Positions 29,703 to 39,883 of a DNA stretch of 64,000 nucleotides are shown here, one piece after another; the first letter of the stretch is position 1, and each line of letters begins with the position of its first letter. Source of the DNA: Variovorax paradoxus EPS. GTDB taxonomy: Bacteria; Pseudomonadota; Gammaproteobacteria; Burkholderiales; Burkholderiaceae_C. Location: assembly GCF_000184745.1 (NCBI RefSeq), contig NC_014931.1:5084001-5148000 (forward strand). The letters run 5' to 3'. Position numbers and translations under genes: made by a program. The notes under the pieces are model-generated. The model was not told the origin of the DNA and did no database searches. It saw nothing but the letters and a program-made list of their open reading frames with translations.

Positions 29703-29886
29703 CTGGGCGCCTTCAGGCCTCGCCGGCCAGCAGCAGTCTGCATGTAGTAGCAAAGATTACAAATACCGCGAACATGGTAGTGGCGTGGTCATAGATGGCT
29801 GGAAGAATGCTGCGCTGCAGTACACATCTGCCTATGAGCCGAAGAGCTTGGCAAGGGAGGCCCATGACATCCGGATCGGCCTCGCC

Positions 29887-30117
29887 ATGCACAACCTGTT
29901 TTCCGCCTGCCCATGCGGCATCGACCATCTCAAGCGCACGCACCGCAGTACGTGGATGCGAATGCTGCCGTGGCTGCGGCTGTATCGCTGCGATAACTGC
30001 GGCAAGCTCCAGCTTCATTCCGAAAGCGAGATCGATGTAGCCAAGGCCAAGAGAGAGGCGCAGGCAGGTGTCGCGACAAAGCCCCGCACCAGAGCGACGG
30101 GTTCGCTCAAGCGCTAG
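29887..30117 (+). CDS. Small zinc-ribbon protein of unknown function
   Basis: About 76 residues from ATG 29887. The frame is open upstream to GTG 29785, so the start is uncertain. It has two Cys pairs, CPCG and CDNCGK, 25 residues apart, joined by a basic/aromatic segment (RTHRSTWMRMLPWLRLYRC), as in a treble-clef or ribbon zinc site. The charged tail looks flexible. I do not recognise a functional family. It stands alone, diverging from the exopolysaccharide operon, with a strong terminator downstream at 30207. Confidence 0.55.
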   Translation: MHNLFSACPCGIDHLKRTHRSTWMRMLPWLRLYRCDNCGKLQLHSESEIDVAKAKREAQAGVATKPRTRATGSLKR

Positions 30118-30206
30118 CCTGCATTGCGCTCGAATCGCCTGCGATCGATCTGCATTGCTGCATCGACGAGCGAGCCAACTGACAGGATGCGCGGCACCCA
30201 AAAAGC

Positions 30207-30240
30207 AAAAAGCCGCAGTGAAAAATCACTGCGGCTTTTT
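30207..30240. terminator. Bidirectional intrinsic terminator
   Basis: AAAAAGCCGCAGTG pairs perfectly with CACTGCGGCTTTTT (14 bases, 6-base loop). A and T runs on the two sides let it stop transcripts from both the zinc-ribbon gene (+) and serS-tRNA-Ser (-). Confidence 0.92.
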
Positions 30241-30309
30241 TAGTAGCTTTGCCAGCGAAGGAGTGACGAGCTGAGAAGCTTCGATCAATCCATTGCTTGC
30301 AAGCATGTC

Positions 30310-30399
30310 TGGAGGAGAGGGAGGGATTCGAACCCTCGGTACTATCGCTAGTACGCCTGATTTCGAGTCAGGTACATTCGACCACTCTGCCACCTCTCC
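30310..30399 (-). tRNA. tRNA-Ser (anticodon CGA)
   Basis: The minus strand folds into a full class-II tRNA of 90 bases. Acceptor GGAGAGG pairs with CCTCTCC; the anticodon loop CTCGAAA gives CGA; there is a long variable arm (GTACTAGCGATAGTAC) and a T arm GAGGGTTCGAATCCCTC. CCA is encoded. The discriminator base reads T, whereas E. coli tRNA-Ser species carry G. The gene lies 58 bases after serS on the same strand, so the synthetase and its substrate may be co-transcribed. Confidence 0.95.
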
Positions 30400-30457
30400 G
30401 GTGCTGTCGAGCCCACGATTATAGCGGATAAAAACTGGGCTTTTGAAGCCCTCGCAC

Positions 30458-31798
<1,341 letters not shown>

Positions 31799-31843
31799 TT
31801 AGGTGGGGCGCGGTGTCGCGCCGCCCCCACCCCATGCGCGGCC

Positions 31844-32806
31844 TCAGGCGACGGTGGCCGGATCCACGTTCGCCCCGCAGACGATCAGGCACACCTTCTC
31901 GCCCTCGCGCGGCACGTAGGCGCCGGTCTGCAGCGCAGCGAGCGGCAGCGCGGCGGCCGGCTCCACGGCGAACTTCATTTCCTTCCACAGCCACTGCTGG
32001 GCCGCGCGGATGGATTCATCGGACAGCAGCAGCGCGTCCTGCACCTGCTGCTGCGTGATCTCCCACGAGATCGCACCGATGCGGCGTGCGCCGAGCGAGT
32101 CTGCCGCGATGCCACCGACCTCGACATCGACCGGCTCGCCGGCTTCACGCGCGCGAAAGAGCGTCGGCGCCTTCTCGGGTTCTAGCGCCACCACACGAGC
32201 GCGCTGCTCGAACCAGCCGGCGAGACCACCGATGAGGCCGCCACCGCCCACGCTCACGAGCACCGAATCGGGCAGGCCGCCCTGCGCTTCGATCTCGTGG
32301 CCCAGCGTGCCGGCACCGGCCACGACTTCGGGCTGGTCATAGGCATGGGTCAGCAAGGCGCCGGTTTCCTTCTGCCGCGTGAGGCAGGCGGCCAGCGCAT
32401 CGGGATAAAGCTCGCCGACCACGACCACTTCGGCACCCAGCGCACGCAGGCGCGCGCGCTTGGCTTCGGGCGACACGCCGGGCAGGAACACCTGGCAGCG
32501 CACGCCCAGCGCCTTGGCGGCGGCTGCGGTGGCGATGCCGGCATTGCCGCCCGAGGCCACAACCACGCCGCTCTCGGGAATGTCGTTGGCGAGCAGCCGG
32601 TTCATCATGCCGCGGGCCTTGAAGCTGCCGCTGACCTGCATGTGTTCGAGCTTGAGCCAGACCTCCACGCCGGGGACCTCGATGCCGAAGGCCGATGCGG
32701 GCAGCTTCCAGAGCGGCGTCTCGCGCAGGAAGCCGGCGGCGCCTTCGCGCAGCCTGCGGGAGGCGCTTTCTATTTCAGAGCGCCAGTTTGTCGTTTGCTT
32801 GTTCAA
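31844..32806 (-). CDS. Threonine/serine dehydratase-like PLP enzyme
   Basis: 320 residues, fold-type II PLP family. The Lys site is in QVSGSFKARGMMNRL, the PLP-phosphate glycine loop is VSVGGGGLIGGLAG, and VVASGGNAGIATAAAAKALG matches the dehydratase/racemase group. There is no C-terminal ACT domain, so it resembles the catabolic, non-allosteric type. The start is taken as TTG 32806, which overlaps the ispH stop (TTGA); the upstream open frame lies over ispH. The exact substrate is uncertain. Confidence 0.82.
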   Translation of the reverse strand: MNKQTTNWRSEIESASRRLREGAAGFLRETPLWKLPASAFGIEVPGVEVWLKLEHMQVSGSFKARGMMNRLLANDIPESGVVVASGGNAGIATAAAAKALGVRCQVFLPGVSPEAKRARLRALGAEVVVVGELYPDALAACLTRQKETGALLTHAYDQPEVVAGAGTLGHEIEAQGGLPDSVLVSVGGGGLIGGLAGWFEQRARVVALEPEKAPTLFRAREAGEPVDVEVGGIAADSLGARRIGAISWEITQQQVQDALLLSDESIRAAQQWLWKEMKFAVEPAAALPLAALQTGAYVPREGEKVCLIVCGANVDPATVA

Positions 32807-33771
32807 GAGATATGTCCCGGAGGCGGAATGTCGTCGAGCTTGAGGCCCTTGGGGAGCGGAAACTTGATGGTCTCCTCGATGCCGTCCATCTTGCGGACCG
32901 ACACCGCGCCGAAGGCCCGCACGCGATCGATCACCTCGCGCACCAGCACCTCGGGGGCCGAAGCGCCGGCCGTGATGCCGACGCGGCTCTTGCCCTCGAA
33001 CCATTCGGGCTTGAGCTCGTCGGCCGAATCGACCATGTAGCTCTCGGTGCCCAGGCGTTGCGCGAGTTCGCGCAGCCGGTTGCTGTTGGAGCTGGTGGGG
33101 CTGCCGACCACGATCACGAGGTCGACCTGCGGGCTCATGATCTTCACCGCGTCCTGGCGGTTCTGGGTGGCGTAGCAGATGTCCTGCTGCTTGGGCTCGC
33201 GCACGTTGGGAAAGCGCGCGCGCACCGCGGCGGCGATCTCGGCGGCGTCGTCCACGCTGAGCGTGGTCTGCGTGACGACCGCGAGCTTGTCGGTCTGCCC
33301 CGGCGAGACCTTCGCGACATCGGCCACGTCTTCCACGAGATGGATGCCACTGGAGAGCTGCCCCATCGTGCCCTCGACCTCGGGGTGTCCCTTGTGGCCG
33401 ATCATGATGAATTCGTAGCCCTCTTTCGCGAGCTTGGCCACCTCGACGTGCACCTTGGTCACCAGCGGGCAGGTGGCGTCGAAGATCTCGAAGCCGCGGT
33501 CGCGCGCCTCCTGCTCCACCGCCTTGCTCACGCCGTGCGCGCTGAACACCAGCGTGGCGCCGGGCGGCACGTCGGACAGCTCCTCGATGAAGATCGCGCC
33601 CTTGGCCTTGAGCTCGTTCACCACGTAGGTGTTGTGCACGATCTCGTGGCGCACATAGATCGGCGCGCCGAACTTGGCGATGGCGCGCTCGACGATCTCG
33701 ATGGCGCGGTCCACGCCCGCGCAGAAGCCGCGCGGCTCGGCGAGGAGGACTTCCTCGATATTGGGATTCAT
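32803..33771 (-). CDS. ispH: 4-Hydroxy-3-methylbut-2-enyl diphosphate reductase
   Basis: 322 residues. The three Fe-S cysteines are visible in AEPRGFCAGVDRAIEIVERA, FDATCPLVTKVHVEVA and DICYATQNRQDAV, together with the GHKGHPEVEGTMGQ motif. It makes IPP and DMAPP in the final step of the MEP isoprenoid pathway. It overlaps fkpB by 4 bases (ATGA), the same neighbour as in E. coli. Confidence 0.97.
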   Translation of the reverse strand: MNPNIEEVLLAEPRGFCAGVDRAIEIVERAIAKFGAPIYVRHEIVHNTYVVNELKAKGAIFIEELSDVPPGATLVFSAHGVSKAVEQEARDRGFEIFDATCPLVTKVHVEVAKLAKEGYEFIMIGHKGHPEVEGTMGQLSSGIHLVEDVADVAKVSPGQTDKLAVVTQTTLSVDDAAEIAAAVRARFPNVREPKQQDICYATQNRQDAVKIMSPQVDLVIVVGSPTSSNSNRLRELAQRLGTESYMVDSADELKPEWFEGKSRVGITAGASAPEVLVREVIDRVRAFGAVSVRKMDGIEETIKFPLPKGLKLDDIPPPGHIS

Positions 33772-34211
33772 AGCACTCCGATCAGCTTCACTTCGAACGT
33801 CACGGGTTGGCCAGCCAATGGGTGATTGAAGTCGAAGCGCACCGCGGTCTCGCTAGATTCGATCACCGCGCCGGCATAGCTGCCGCTGCCATCGGGCGTG
33901 GGGAACTGCACCACATCGCCGACTGCGTATTTCTCGTCGGGGTCGCCCATCTGCGCGAGCAGCTTCTTCGCGACCCACTGCTGCATCTCGGGATTGCGAT
34001 CGCCAAAAGCCTCGCCAGCGGGCAGTTCGAAGGTCGCGTGCGTGCCCTCTTCGAGGCCCATCAGGCGCTGCTCCATCGCAGGCGAAAGTTCGCCGGTGCC
34101 GAGCGACAGGGTCGCGGGCTTGTCGGCGAAGGTGTTGATGATGTCGCCCGCCGGGCCGGCCAGCCGGTAGTGCAGGGTGAGGAACGAGCCGGAAGTCACG
34201 ACGTGGGACAT
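33768..34211 (-). CDS. fkpB: FKBP-type peptidyl-prolyl isomerase (SlpA/FkpB)
   Basis: 147 residues. The split FKBP domain ([20 protein letters not shown]..., FKP-like [20 protein letters not shown]) with an inserted-flap domain ([14 protein letters not shown]...) is the SlyD/FkpB layout, but without SlyD's His-rich tail. It acts as a cytoplasmic prolyl isomerase and chaperone. The start at MSHVVTSG fits the family; a Met nine codons upstream is less likely. Confidence 0.9.
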   Translation of the reverse strand: MSHVVTSGSFLTLHYRLAGPAGDIINTFADKPATLSLGTGELSPAMEQRLMGLEEGTHATFELPAGEAFGDRNPEMQQWVAKKLLAQMGDPDEKYAVGDVVQFPTPDGSGSYAGAVIESSETAVRFDFNHPLAGQPVTFEVKLIGVL

Positions 34212-34319
34212 GGAGGAAGCGGAGGTGGGCAAAGACAAGGGAGGTGTCCCGATAAACTGGACTGCATTTTAAGGACGGGGGCCTTCCACCCGTTCCATTC
34301 AAGGTTTCCCAAGGTTTCG

Positions 34320-34997
34320 ATGGCTTTCAAGGATCTCCCTGTCGACGCTCGCCCGCGCGAAAAGCTCATCGCACGGGGCGTCACTGCGCTGGCCGACGCC
34401 GAGCTTCTGGCGCTGCTGCTGCGCACCGGCGTCGCGGGCAAGAACGTGCTGCAGATGGCGCAGGAACTGCTCGAACGCTTCGGCGGCCTCTCGGGTCTCT
34501 TGCACACCGGTCCCGAGGAACTGAAGCTCGTCAAGGGCATGGGCGGCGATGCCAAGCGCGCCGAGCTGATCGCGGTGCTCGAACTGGCCCGCCGCGCCAT
34601 GGCCGAGCAACTCAAGGAGCGCACGGTGTTCGACTCGCCCGACGCGGTCAAGCAGTACGTGCAATTGCACATCGGCTCACGGCCGCACGAGGTGTTCGCG
34701 GTGCTGTTCCTCGACGCGCAGCACCGGCTGATCGTGCTGGAAGAACTGTTTCGCGGAACGCTCACGCAGGCGAGCGTCTATCCGCGAGAAATCGTCATGC
34801 GTGCGCTGCACCACCAGGCCGCGGCCGTGGTGCTGGCGCACAACCACCCGAGCGGCAGCATCGAGCCTTCGCGCGCCGACGAATCGCTCACGCAAACGCT
34901 CAGGGCCGCGCTCTCGCTGGTGGATGTGCGCGTGATCGACCATGTCATCGTGAGCCCGGGACAGAGCTTCTCGATGGCCGAAAAAGGAGTGCTCTGA
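34320..34997 (+). CDS. radC: RadC-family JAMM-domain protein
   Basis: 225 residues. N-terminal UPF0758 helix-hairpin-helix part ([20 protein letters not shown]..., [17 protein letters not shown]), then the JAMM metalloprotease-like domain with [18 protein letters not shown] (HxHPSG...D metal motif) and RVIDHVIVS. It was historically linked to DNA repair, but the true role is unknown. It is divergent from fkpB and overlaps the smr start by one base. Confidence 0.93.
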   Translation: MAFKDLPVDARPREKLIARGVTALADAELLALLLRTGVAGKNVLQMAQELLERFGGLSGLLHTGPEELKLVKGMGGDAKRAELIAVLELARRAMAEQLKERTVFDSPDAVKQYVQLHIGSRPHEVFAVLFLDAQHRLIVLEELFRGTLTQASVYPREIVMRALHHQAAAVVLAHNHPSGSIEPSRADESLTQTLRAALSLVDVRVIDHVIVSPGQSFSMAEKGVL

Positions 34998-35680
34998 TGG
35001 CCTCGCGTCCCCCCCCTCCCTCCCACTCCTCCGCGCCGAAAACGCTGAAGAACCTCGCCGACCTCAAGCAGGTGCAGCGTGCGCTGGCCGAAACGCGCGA
35101 GCGCGAAGCGGCCGAAGCGGCGGCCAAGGCCGCTGCAGAACGCAAGCGCGCGGCCGAGAAAGACCTGTTCGCGCGCGCCATCGGCGCCACCGAACCGCTG
35201 CGCCGCAAGGCCTCCGTGCCGCTCGCGCCCGAGCCGCCCGCGCCGATCCCGGTGCAGCACCAGCTCGACGAGCAGCGCGTGCTGCGCGAATCGCTCTCCG
35301 ACGAGTTCGACGTGACCACGCTGCTGGACGTGGACGACGCCATGAGCTTCCGCCGTCCCGGCATCGGCACCGACGTGACGGCGCGGCTGCGCAAGGGCGA
35401 CTGGTCGATTCAGGCGCAGGTCGACCTGCACGGCCTGCGCAGCGACGAGGCGCGCGAGGCGCTGGGCGGTTTCATTCGCACCTCGCACAAGCAGGGGCTG
35501 CGCTGCGTGCGCGTGGTGCACGGCAAAGGCCTCGGCTCGCCCGGCAAGCAGCCGGTGCTCAAGACCAAGACGCAGCGCTGGCTGATCCAGAAGAACGAGG
35601 TGATTGCCTTCGTGCAGGCGAAGCCGGCCGAAGGTGGCGCGGGCGCTCTCGTGGTGTTGTTGGCGCCGGTGCGGCGCTGA
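34997..35680 (+). CDS. Smr-domain protein
   Basis: 227 residues. An Ala/Glu/Arg-rich, probably helical N-terminal third (LAETREREAAEAAAKAAAER) is followed by a C-terminal Smr domain with DLHGLRSDEAREALGGFI and VRVVHGKGLGS. Smr domains nick or bind nucleic acids or act on stalled ribosomes. It resembles E. coli SmrA/SmrB rather than MutS2. It starts at the last base of the radC stop codon, so the two are coupled. Confidence 0.88.
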   Translation: MASRPPPPSHSSAPKTLKNLADLKQVQRALAETREREAAEAAAKAAAERKRAAEKDLFARAIGATEPLRRKASVPLAPEPPAPIPVQHQLDEQRVLRESLSDEFDVTTLLDVDDAMSFRRPGIGTDVTARLRKGDWSIQAQVDLHGLRSDEAREALGGFIRTSHKQGLRCVRVVHGKGLGSPGKQPVLKTKTQRWLIQKNEVIAFVQAKPAEGGAGALVVLLAPVRR

Positions 35681-35686
35681 CTTGCA

Positions 35687-35798
35687 CCTTCCCCTTCCGG
35701 GGGAAGGCTGGGATGGGGGCAAGCGCCCAACGAGCGCTGTGCAGGAATTGAAGCCGTCGTGCCCCCACCCCAACCCTCCGCCGACAGGGGAGGGAGCC
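35687..35798. repeat. Palindromic intergenic element R3, copy A
   Basis: Two arms of about 36 bases flank a central segment of about 40 bases. The left arm is CCTTCCCCTTCCGGGGGAAG then GCTGGGATGGGGGC. The right arm is GCCCCCACCCCAACCCTCCG followed by CCGACAGGGGAGGGAGCC, an inverted copy of the left. It fills the space between convergent smr and the FAD reductase and could end both transcripts. Related copies lie at 39730 and 58783. Confidence 0.82.
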
Positions 35799-35803
35799 AT
35801 GCG

Positions 35804-37027
35804 CTATGCCAGGTGATTCTTCAGCGGCACCGCCGCATCCGCAATCGCCACCGGATCTGGGCTGCGCCCCGCTTCGATCAGCTTGCGGCTCATCATGTGA
35901 TCGACCGGCGCGTTGACCGACTCGACGCACACGAGCTGCCCATCGACGTAATGGAACAGCGAGAACGCCTCGGGCTTGGGGCCCGGTCGGCGCACGCTGA
36001 CGAGACCCGGCGTGCCTTCGGCCGGCATCAGCCCCACCATCTGCAAACGCATGCTGCCCTGGTCGGACCAGAACCACGCGACGGCATCGTGCGGTCGCGG
36101 CGCGCCAGTCAGCGTGGCAACTGCGGTGCGCGCCTGGTCGTTCGCGTTCTGCACGGATTCGAGCCGCAGCGCGCGGCCCGCGCGGCGATCGGGAAAGCGC
36201 GTGCAGTCGCCCACGGCGAGCACATCGGCCGCGCTGGTCTGCATGTGGTCATCGACCACGATGCCGTCGGCGCACTCGATGCCCGCGGCTTGCGCGAGTG
36301 CGGTCTCGGGCACGGCGCCGATGCCGAGCAGCAGCAGGTCGACCGGCTGCTTCGCGCCGTTGACCTGTATCGATACCAGGCGGTCGCCCTCGACCTCGAA
36401 CGCGCCGGTCTGCGCGCCTAGCACGATGTCGATGCCCGTTGCGCGATGCGTCGCCAGCACGTGCGCCGACAGCTCGGGTGACACGGCGCGGCCCAGCAGG
36501 CGCGGCGCGCTTTCGATCACCTGCACGCTCTTGCCGAGCGCCTTGGCAGTGGCCGCCACTTCGAGGCCGATGAAGCCGCCGCCGAGCACCGTGACGTGCC
36601 GTGCACCCGCGAGCCGTTCGCGGAGGCGATGCGCCTCGTCGGCGGCGCGCAGGCTCGCGACGTTTTCGAGCCCCGGCTTCAGGTCGGGCATCTGGCGTGC
36701 GCGCGTGCCGGTGGCGAGCACCAGGCGTTCCCACGGCAGCACCGCGCCCGAGCGCAGCGTGACGGTATGCGCCTCGCGGTCGATGGCCACGGCCGCATCG
36801 CCCAGGTGCAGCGTGATGCCCGCCTCGCGATACCAGTCGGCGGCCTTGTGCGGCTGCGTGGTTTCTTCGGCGCTCTTGAGGAAGGCCTTCGACAGCGGCG
36901 GCCGGTGGTACGGCTCGCAGGCTTCTTCGCAGACCAGGTGCACGCGCGCGCCCTGCCCGGCTTCGGCAAGGCCAGCGCAAAGCTGGGCCGCGGCGTGGCC
37001 GCCGCCGATGATGACGATGGAATTCAT
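35804..37027 (-). CDS. FAD-dependent NAD(P)H:ferredoxin-type reductase
   Basis: 407 residues of the BphA4/HcaD/rhodocoxin-reductase class. FAD site SIVIIGGGHAAAQL at the N-terminus, PYHRPPLSKAFL (the flavin-contact motif of this group), NAD site VTVLGGGFIGLEVAATAKAL, and ADVLAVGDCTRF near residue 275. It would pass electrons from NAD(P)H to a small redox carrier, but none is encoded nearby. It lies downstream of a truncated hemoglobin on the same strand, so reducing that globin is a testable idea. Confidence 0.9.
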   Translation of the reverse strand: MNSIVIIGGGHAAAQLCAGLAEAGQGARVHLVCEEACEPYHRPPLSKAFLKSAEETTQPHKAADWYREAGITLHLGDAAVAIDREAHTVTLRSGAVLPWERLVLATGTRARQMPDLKPGLENVASLRAADEAHRLRERLAGARHVTVLGGGFIGLEVAATAKALGKSVQVIESAPRLLGRAVSPELSAHVLATHRATGIDIVLGAQTGAFEVEGDRLVSIQVNGAKQPVDLLLLGIGAVPETALAQAAGIECADGIVVDDHMQTSAADVLAVGDCTRFPDRRAGRALRLESVQNANDQARTAVATLTGAPRPHDAVAWFWSDQGSMRLQMVGLMPAEGTPGLVSVRRPGPKPEAFSLFHYVDGQLVCVESVNAPVDHMMSRKLIEAGRSPDPVAIADAAVPLKNHLA

Positions 37028-37078
37028 GAGGGAAAGTCTTTCGGAATCGGTGTCTGTTTTGTTCGCCGCAATTCGCAG

Positions 37079-37498
37079 CTACTCGCCGCGGTTGCGCATC
37101 CAGTCGGCGGTCTGGAAGAACGAGGTGCGCAGCCTTGCGCGCAAGTCATCGGGCACGCCCGTCTCGCCCATCGCCTGGTCCATGCAGGCGAGCCACTGGT
37201 CGCGCTCCTTGATGCCGATGCTGTGACCGCCGATGCTCTGGGGCAGGTGCCGCGCGCGCAGCATCGGATGGCCGAAGCGGTCCGTGTAGTGCTGCGGGCC
37301 GCCGAGCCAGCCGCACAGGAACCAGAAGAGGCGCTGGCGTGCGTTGTCCAGGTTCGTACCGTGCACCGCGCGCAGTTGCGCGTACGCGGGCTCGAGGTCC
37401 ATCAGGTCGTAGAAGCGCTCGACCAGCGCCTCCACTTTCGGCTCGCCGCCGATCCACTCGAAGGGCGTGCCGGCGGGCGGCTTTTCTTGAATCTGCAT
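37079..37498 (-). CDS. Group II truncated hemoglobin
   Basis: 139 residues. EALVERFYDLMD, the Phe/Trp-rich LFWFLCGWLGGPQHY segment (WLGGP), the proximal-His region HPMLRARHLPQSIG and the late Trp of FFQTADWMRN are the marks of group II trHbs. Such proteins bind O2 or NO and may detoxify NO or peroxide. The start at MQIQEKPPAG is favoured over the long upstream frame. fabV ends 26 bases upstream. Confidence 0.92.
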   Translation of the reverse strand: MQIQEKPPAGTPFEWIGGEPKVEALVERFYDLMDLEPAYAQLRAVHGTNLDNARQRLFWFLCGWLGGPQHYTDRFGHPMLRARHLPQSIGGHSIGIKERDQWLACMDQAMGETGVPDDLRARLRTSFFQTADWMRNRGE

Positions 37499-37524
37499 GG
37501 GCGGGAGTATCCCTCTGAGCGTTT

Positions 37525-38721
37525 CTAGGCTTGGACGAGGTTCGGAATGCCCACATCGGGGTTCACGTCGGCCTCGTAGTCCACGCCTTCGACCGCGAAG
37601 CCGAAGAGGCGCAGGAACTCGGTCTTGTAGCCCGCGAAGTCGGTGAGTTCGTGGATGTTCTCGCTCGTCACCTGCGGCCAGAGTTCGACCACGCGCGCCT
37701 GCACGTCGGGCGCCAGTTCCTTGTAGTCCGCGCGCAGGCGCCCTTCGGCGTCCAGGTGCGGTGTGCTGCCGTAGAGGCTCTCGGCGAAGAGGCCCTGCAC
37801 CTGCTCGATGCAGCCCTCGTGCGTGCCCTTCTCCTTCATCACCTTGAAGAGCAGCGACAGGTACAGCGGCATCATCGGAATGGCCGAACTCGCCTGCGTG
37901 ACGACGGCCTTCAGCACCGACACGCGCGCATCGCCGCCCTTCGCGGCCAGGCCGGCGCGGATGCCGAGCACCTTGTGGTCGAGGTCTTTCTTGGCGGCGC
38001 CGATGGAGCCGTTCCAGTAGATGTCGTGCGTGATCTGCTCGCCGAGGTAGGTGAAGGCGGTGGTCTTCGCGCCTTCGGCCAGCACTCCGGCGGACTGCAG
38101 CGCGTCGATCCACATCTGCCAGTCCTCGCCGCCCATCACGGCGACGGTGTTGTCGATTTCTTCCTGCGTGGCCGGCTCCAGCACGGTTTCCTTGACGACT
38201 TCGTTGTCGGTGTCCAGGCCCCGCAGGGTCACAGCCTTGCCGATGGGCTTGAGCGTCGAGTTGAAGACCTGGCCGGTCTTCGGATGCGTGCGCCGCGGCG
38301 CGGCGAGGCTGTAGACGACGAGGTCTACCTGGCCCATGTCGGCGCGGATCGCGTCGATGGTCTTCTGCTTCACGTCGTCGGAGAAGCCGTCGCCGTTGAT
38401 GCTCTTCGCGTAGAGGCCTTCTTCGGCCGCCGCGCGATGGAAGGCCGCGGTGTTGTACCAGCCGGGCGAAGCGGGCTTCGTCTCGCTGCCGGGCCGCTCG
38501 AAGAACACGCCCAGCGTGTCGGCGCCGCTGCCGAAGGCCGCGGTGATGCGCGCGGCGAGCCCGTAACCGGTCGATGCGCCGATCACGAGCACCTTCTTCG
38601 GCCCGCCGGCGATGCGGCCCTGGGCCAGCACGTAATCGATCTGCTGCCTCACATTGGCTTCGCAGCCCGTGGGGTGGGTCGTGACGCAGATGAAGCCGCG
38701 CACGCGCGGTTTGATGATCAT
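37525..38721 (-). CDS. fabV: Trans-2-enoyl-ACP/CoA reductase (FabV)
   Basis: 398 residues, exactly the usual FabV size. N-terminal [24 protein letters not shown] site [19 protein letters not shown], and the Y-x8-K active site in [16 protein letters not shown]. It carries out the last reduction of fatty-acid elongation, and FabV enzymes are intrinsically triclosan-tolerant. The ATG at 38721 is chosen because the 54 extra upstream codons lie in the divergent promoter region. Confidence 0.96.
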   Translation of the reverse strand: MIIKPRVRGFICVTTHPTGCEANVRQQIDYVLAQGRIAGGPKKVLVIGASTGYGLAARITAAFGSGADTLGVFFERPGSETKPASPGWYNTAAFHRAAAEEGLYAKSINGDGFSDDVKQKTIDAIRADMGQVDLVVYSLAAPRRTHPKTGQVFNSTLKPIGKAVTLRGLDTDNEVVKETVLEPATQEEIDNTVAVMGGEDWQMWIDALQSAGVLAEGAKTTAFTYLGEQITHDIYWNGSIGAAKKDLDHKVLGIRAGLAAKGGDARVSVLKAVVTQASSAIPMMPLYLSLLFKVMKEKGTHEGCIEQVQGLFAESLYGSTPHLDAEGRLRADYKELAPDVQARVVELWPQVTSENIHELTDFAGYKTEFLRLFGFAVEGVDYEADVNPDVGIPNLVQA

Positions 38722-38813
38722 GAAGACCTCGCTGGATGTGATGCCGGGGAAGCCCGCGAATTTAACCCAGCCGGTCGCAAAGGCATCCCATGCGAGCCAT
38801 ATGCATATGTCGA

Positions 38814-38842
38814 TTGACGATTTAATAATCTGCGGTTTTATT
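38814..38842 (+). promoter_or_regulatory. Sigma-70-type promoter for the amino-acid ABC operon
   Basis: TTGACG (38814-38819), a 17-base spacer and TTTATT (38837-38842) lie 44 bases before the substrate-binding-protein start, with GGAGAGAGA as ribosome site. The region is AT-rich against a GC-rich background. Confidence 0.5.
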
Positions 38843-38885
38843 GATATGGTTCGGCCCTGAATTTCCAACCGGAGAGAGAACAACC

Positions 38886-39713
38886 ATGCGCCACACCTTG
38901 CTCGCCGCGGCCCTCGCCGCCTCCACCTTCCTGCTGGGCACCGTCGCCCACGCGGACCAGCTCGCCGACATCAAGAAGAAGGGCGAACTCGTGGTCGGCG
39001 TGCTCGGCACCGACGAGCCCGCCACCTTCGTCGACCCGAAGACGCGCCAGATCGTCGGCTACGAAGTCGACCTGGTGAACGCCATCGCCAAGAAGATCGG
39101 CGTGAAGCCGGTGTTGAAGCAGATCGCCGTGGCCGCGCGCATTCCCGAGCTGCAACAGGGCCACGTGGACCTGGTGGCCGCGGGCCTCACGCACAACAAG
39201 GAGCGCGAGGCGCAGATCGACTTTTCGCTCACCACCTTCGTGACCGGCCAGAAGGCCATCGTGAAGAAGGACAGCGGCATCGCCGACATCCCGCAACTGG
39301 GCGGCAAGAAGGTGCTGACCATCCGCGGCGGCACGCAGGAGCCCAACATCCGCAAGGCCGTGCCCACCGCCGAGGTCGTGACCTTCGACACGAGCCAGCA
39401 GGCCTTCCAGGCGCTGCAGCAAGGCAAGGGCGTCGGCTACGTGGACGACGAAGCCGCGCTGCTGCGCAGCTACGCCAAGCTCGGCCCGGCCAAGGCGCAG
39501 TACGTGGTGCTCAAGCAGAACCTGAGCACCGAGGCGCTGGCCATCGGCATCAAGAAGGGCGAGAGCGGCCTGAAGGCGGTGGTGGACGACACGCTGCGCG
39601 AACTCGAGAAGTCGGGCGAGGCGCAGAAGATCTTCGTGAAGTGGTACGGCCCGACGACGGCATCGGGCTTCGAGACGCGCGACTTCAAGTTCGACAGCGA
39701 CAAGATCGACTGA
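38886..39713 (+). CDS. Polar amino-acid ABC transporter, periplasmic binding protein
   Basis: 275 residues. Sec signal peptide ([23 protein letters not shown]), then an SBP_bac_3 domain: [60 protein letters not shown]. It binds a polar amino acid or related compound in the periplasm and delivers it to the permeases encoded next. The ligand is not evident. GGAGAGAGA before the ATG supports this start over an upstream in-frame codon. Confidence 0.92.
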   Translation: MRHTLLAAALAASTFLLGTVAHADQLADIKKKGELVVGVLGTDEPATFVDPKTRQIVGYEVDLVNAIAKKIGVKPVLKQIAVAARIPELQQGHVDLVAAGLTHNKEREAQIDFSLTTFVTGQKAIVKKDSGIADIPQLGGKKVLTIRGGTQEPNIRKAVPTAEVVTFDTSQQAFQALQQGKGVGYVDDEAALLRSYAKLGPAKAQYVVLKQNLSTEALAIGIKKGESGLKAVVDDTLRELEKSGEAQKIFVKWYGPTTASGFETRDFKFDSDKID

Positions 39714-39729
39714 GCCGCCTTCGGACTTT

Positions 39730-39845
39730 CTCCTTCCCCTCCCGGGGGAAGGCCGGGATGGGGGCCTGCGGCCTCTGAACACGCCGCGGCGCATCGATCG
39801 CCGTCGTGCCCCCACCCCACCCCTCCCCCAGCGGGGAAGGGAGCC
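39730..39845. repeat. Palindromic intergenic element R3, copy B
   Basis: This has the same architecture as copy A: TCCTTCCCCTCCCGGGGGAA then GGCCGGGATGGGGGC on the left and GCCCCCACCCCACCCCTCCC then CCAGCGGGGAAGGGAG on the right. It lies between the binding-protein and first permease genes of one operon, where it could lower downstream transcript levels. Confidence 0.82.
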
Positions 39846-39883
39846 AGGCAAACTCCCTCGCGACGGTGATACTGTCGCCCCCC

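Larger units (their letters stand above)
29257..29886. other. Long intergenic region and probable regulatory leader of the exopolysaccharide operon
   Basis: About 630 bases lie between the wza start and the zinc-ribbon gene. It holds the short leader ORF at 29377-29490, a perfect 9-base inverted repeat at 29662-29702, and an AT-rich near-palindrome (ACGAATTTTTGTAAAAAATCGT, about 29350) near the expected promoter zone. No longer convincing gene is visible on either strand. Confidence 0.6.
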
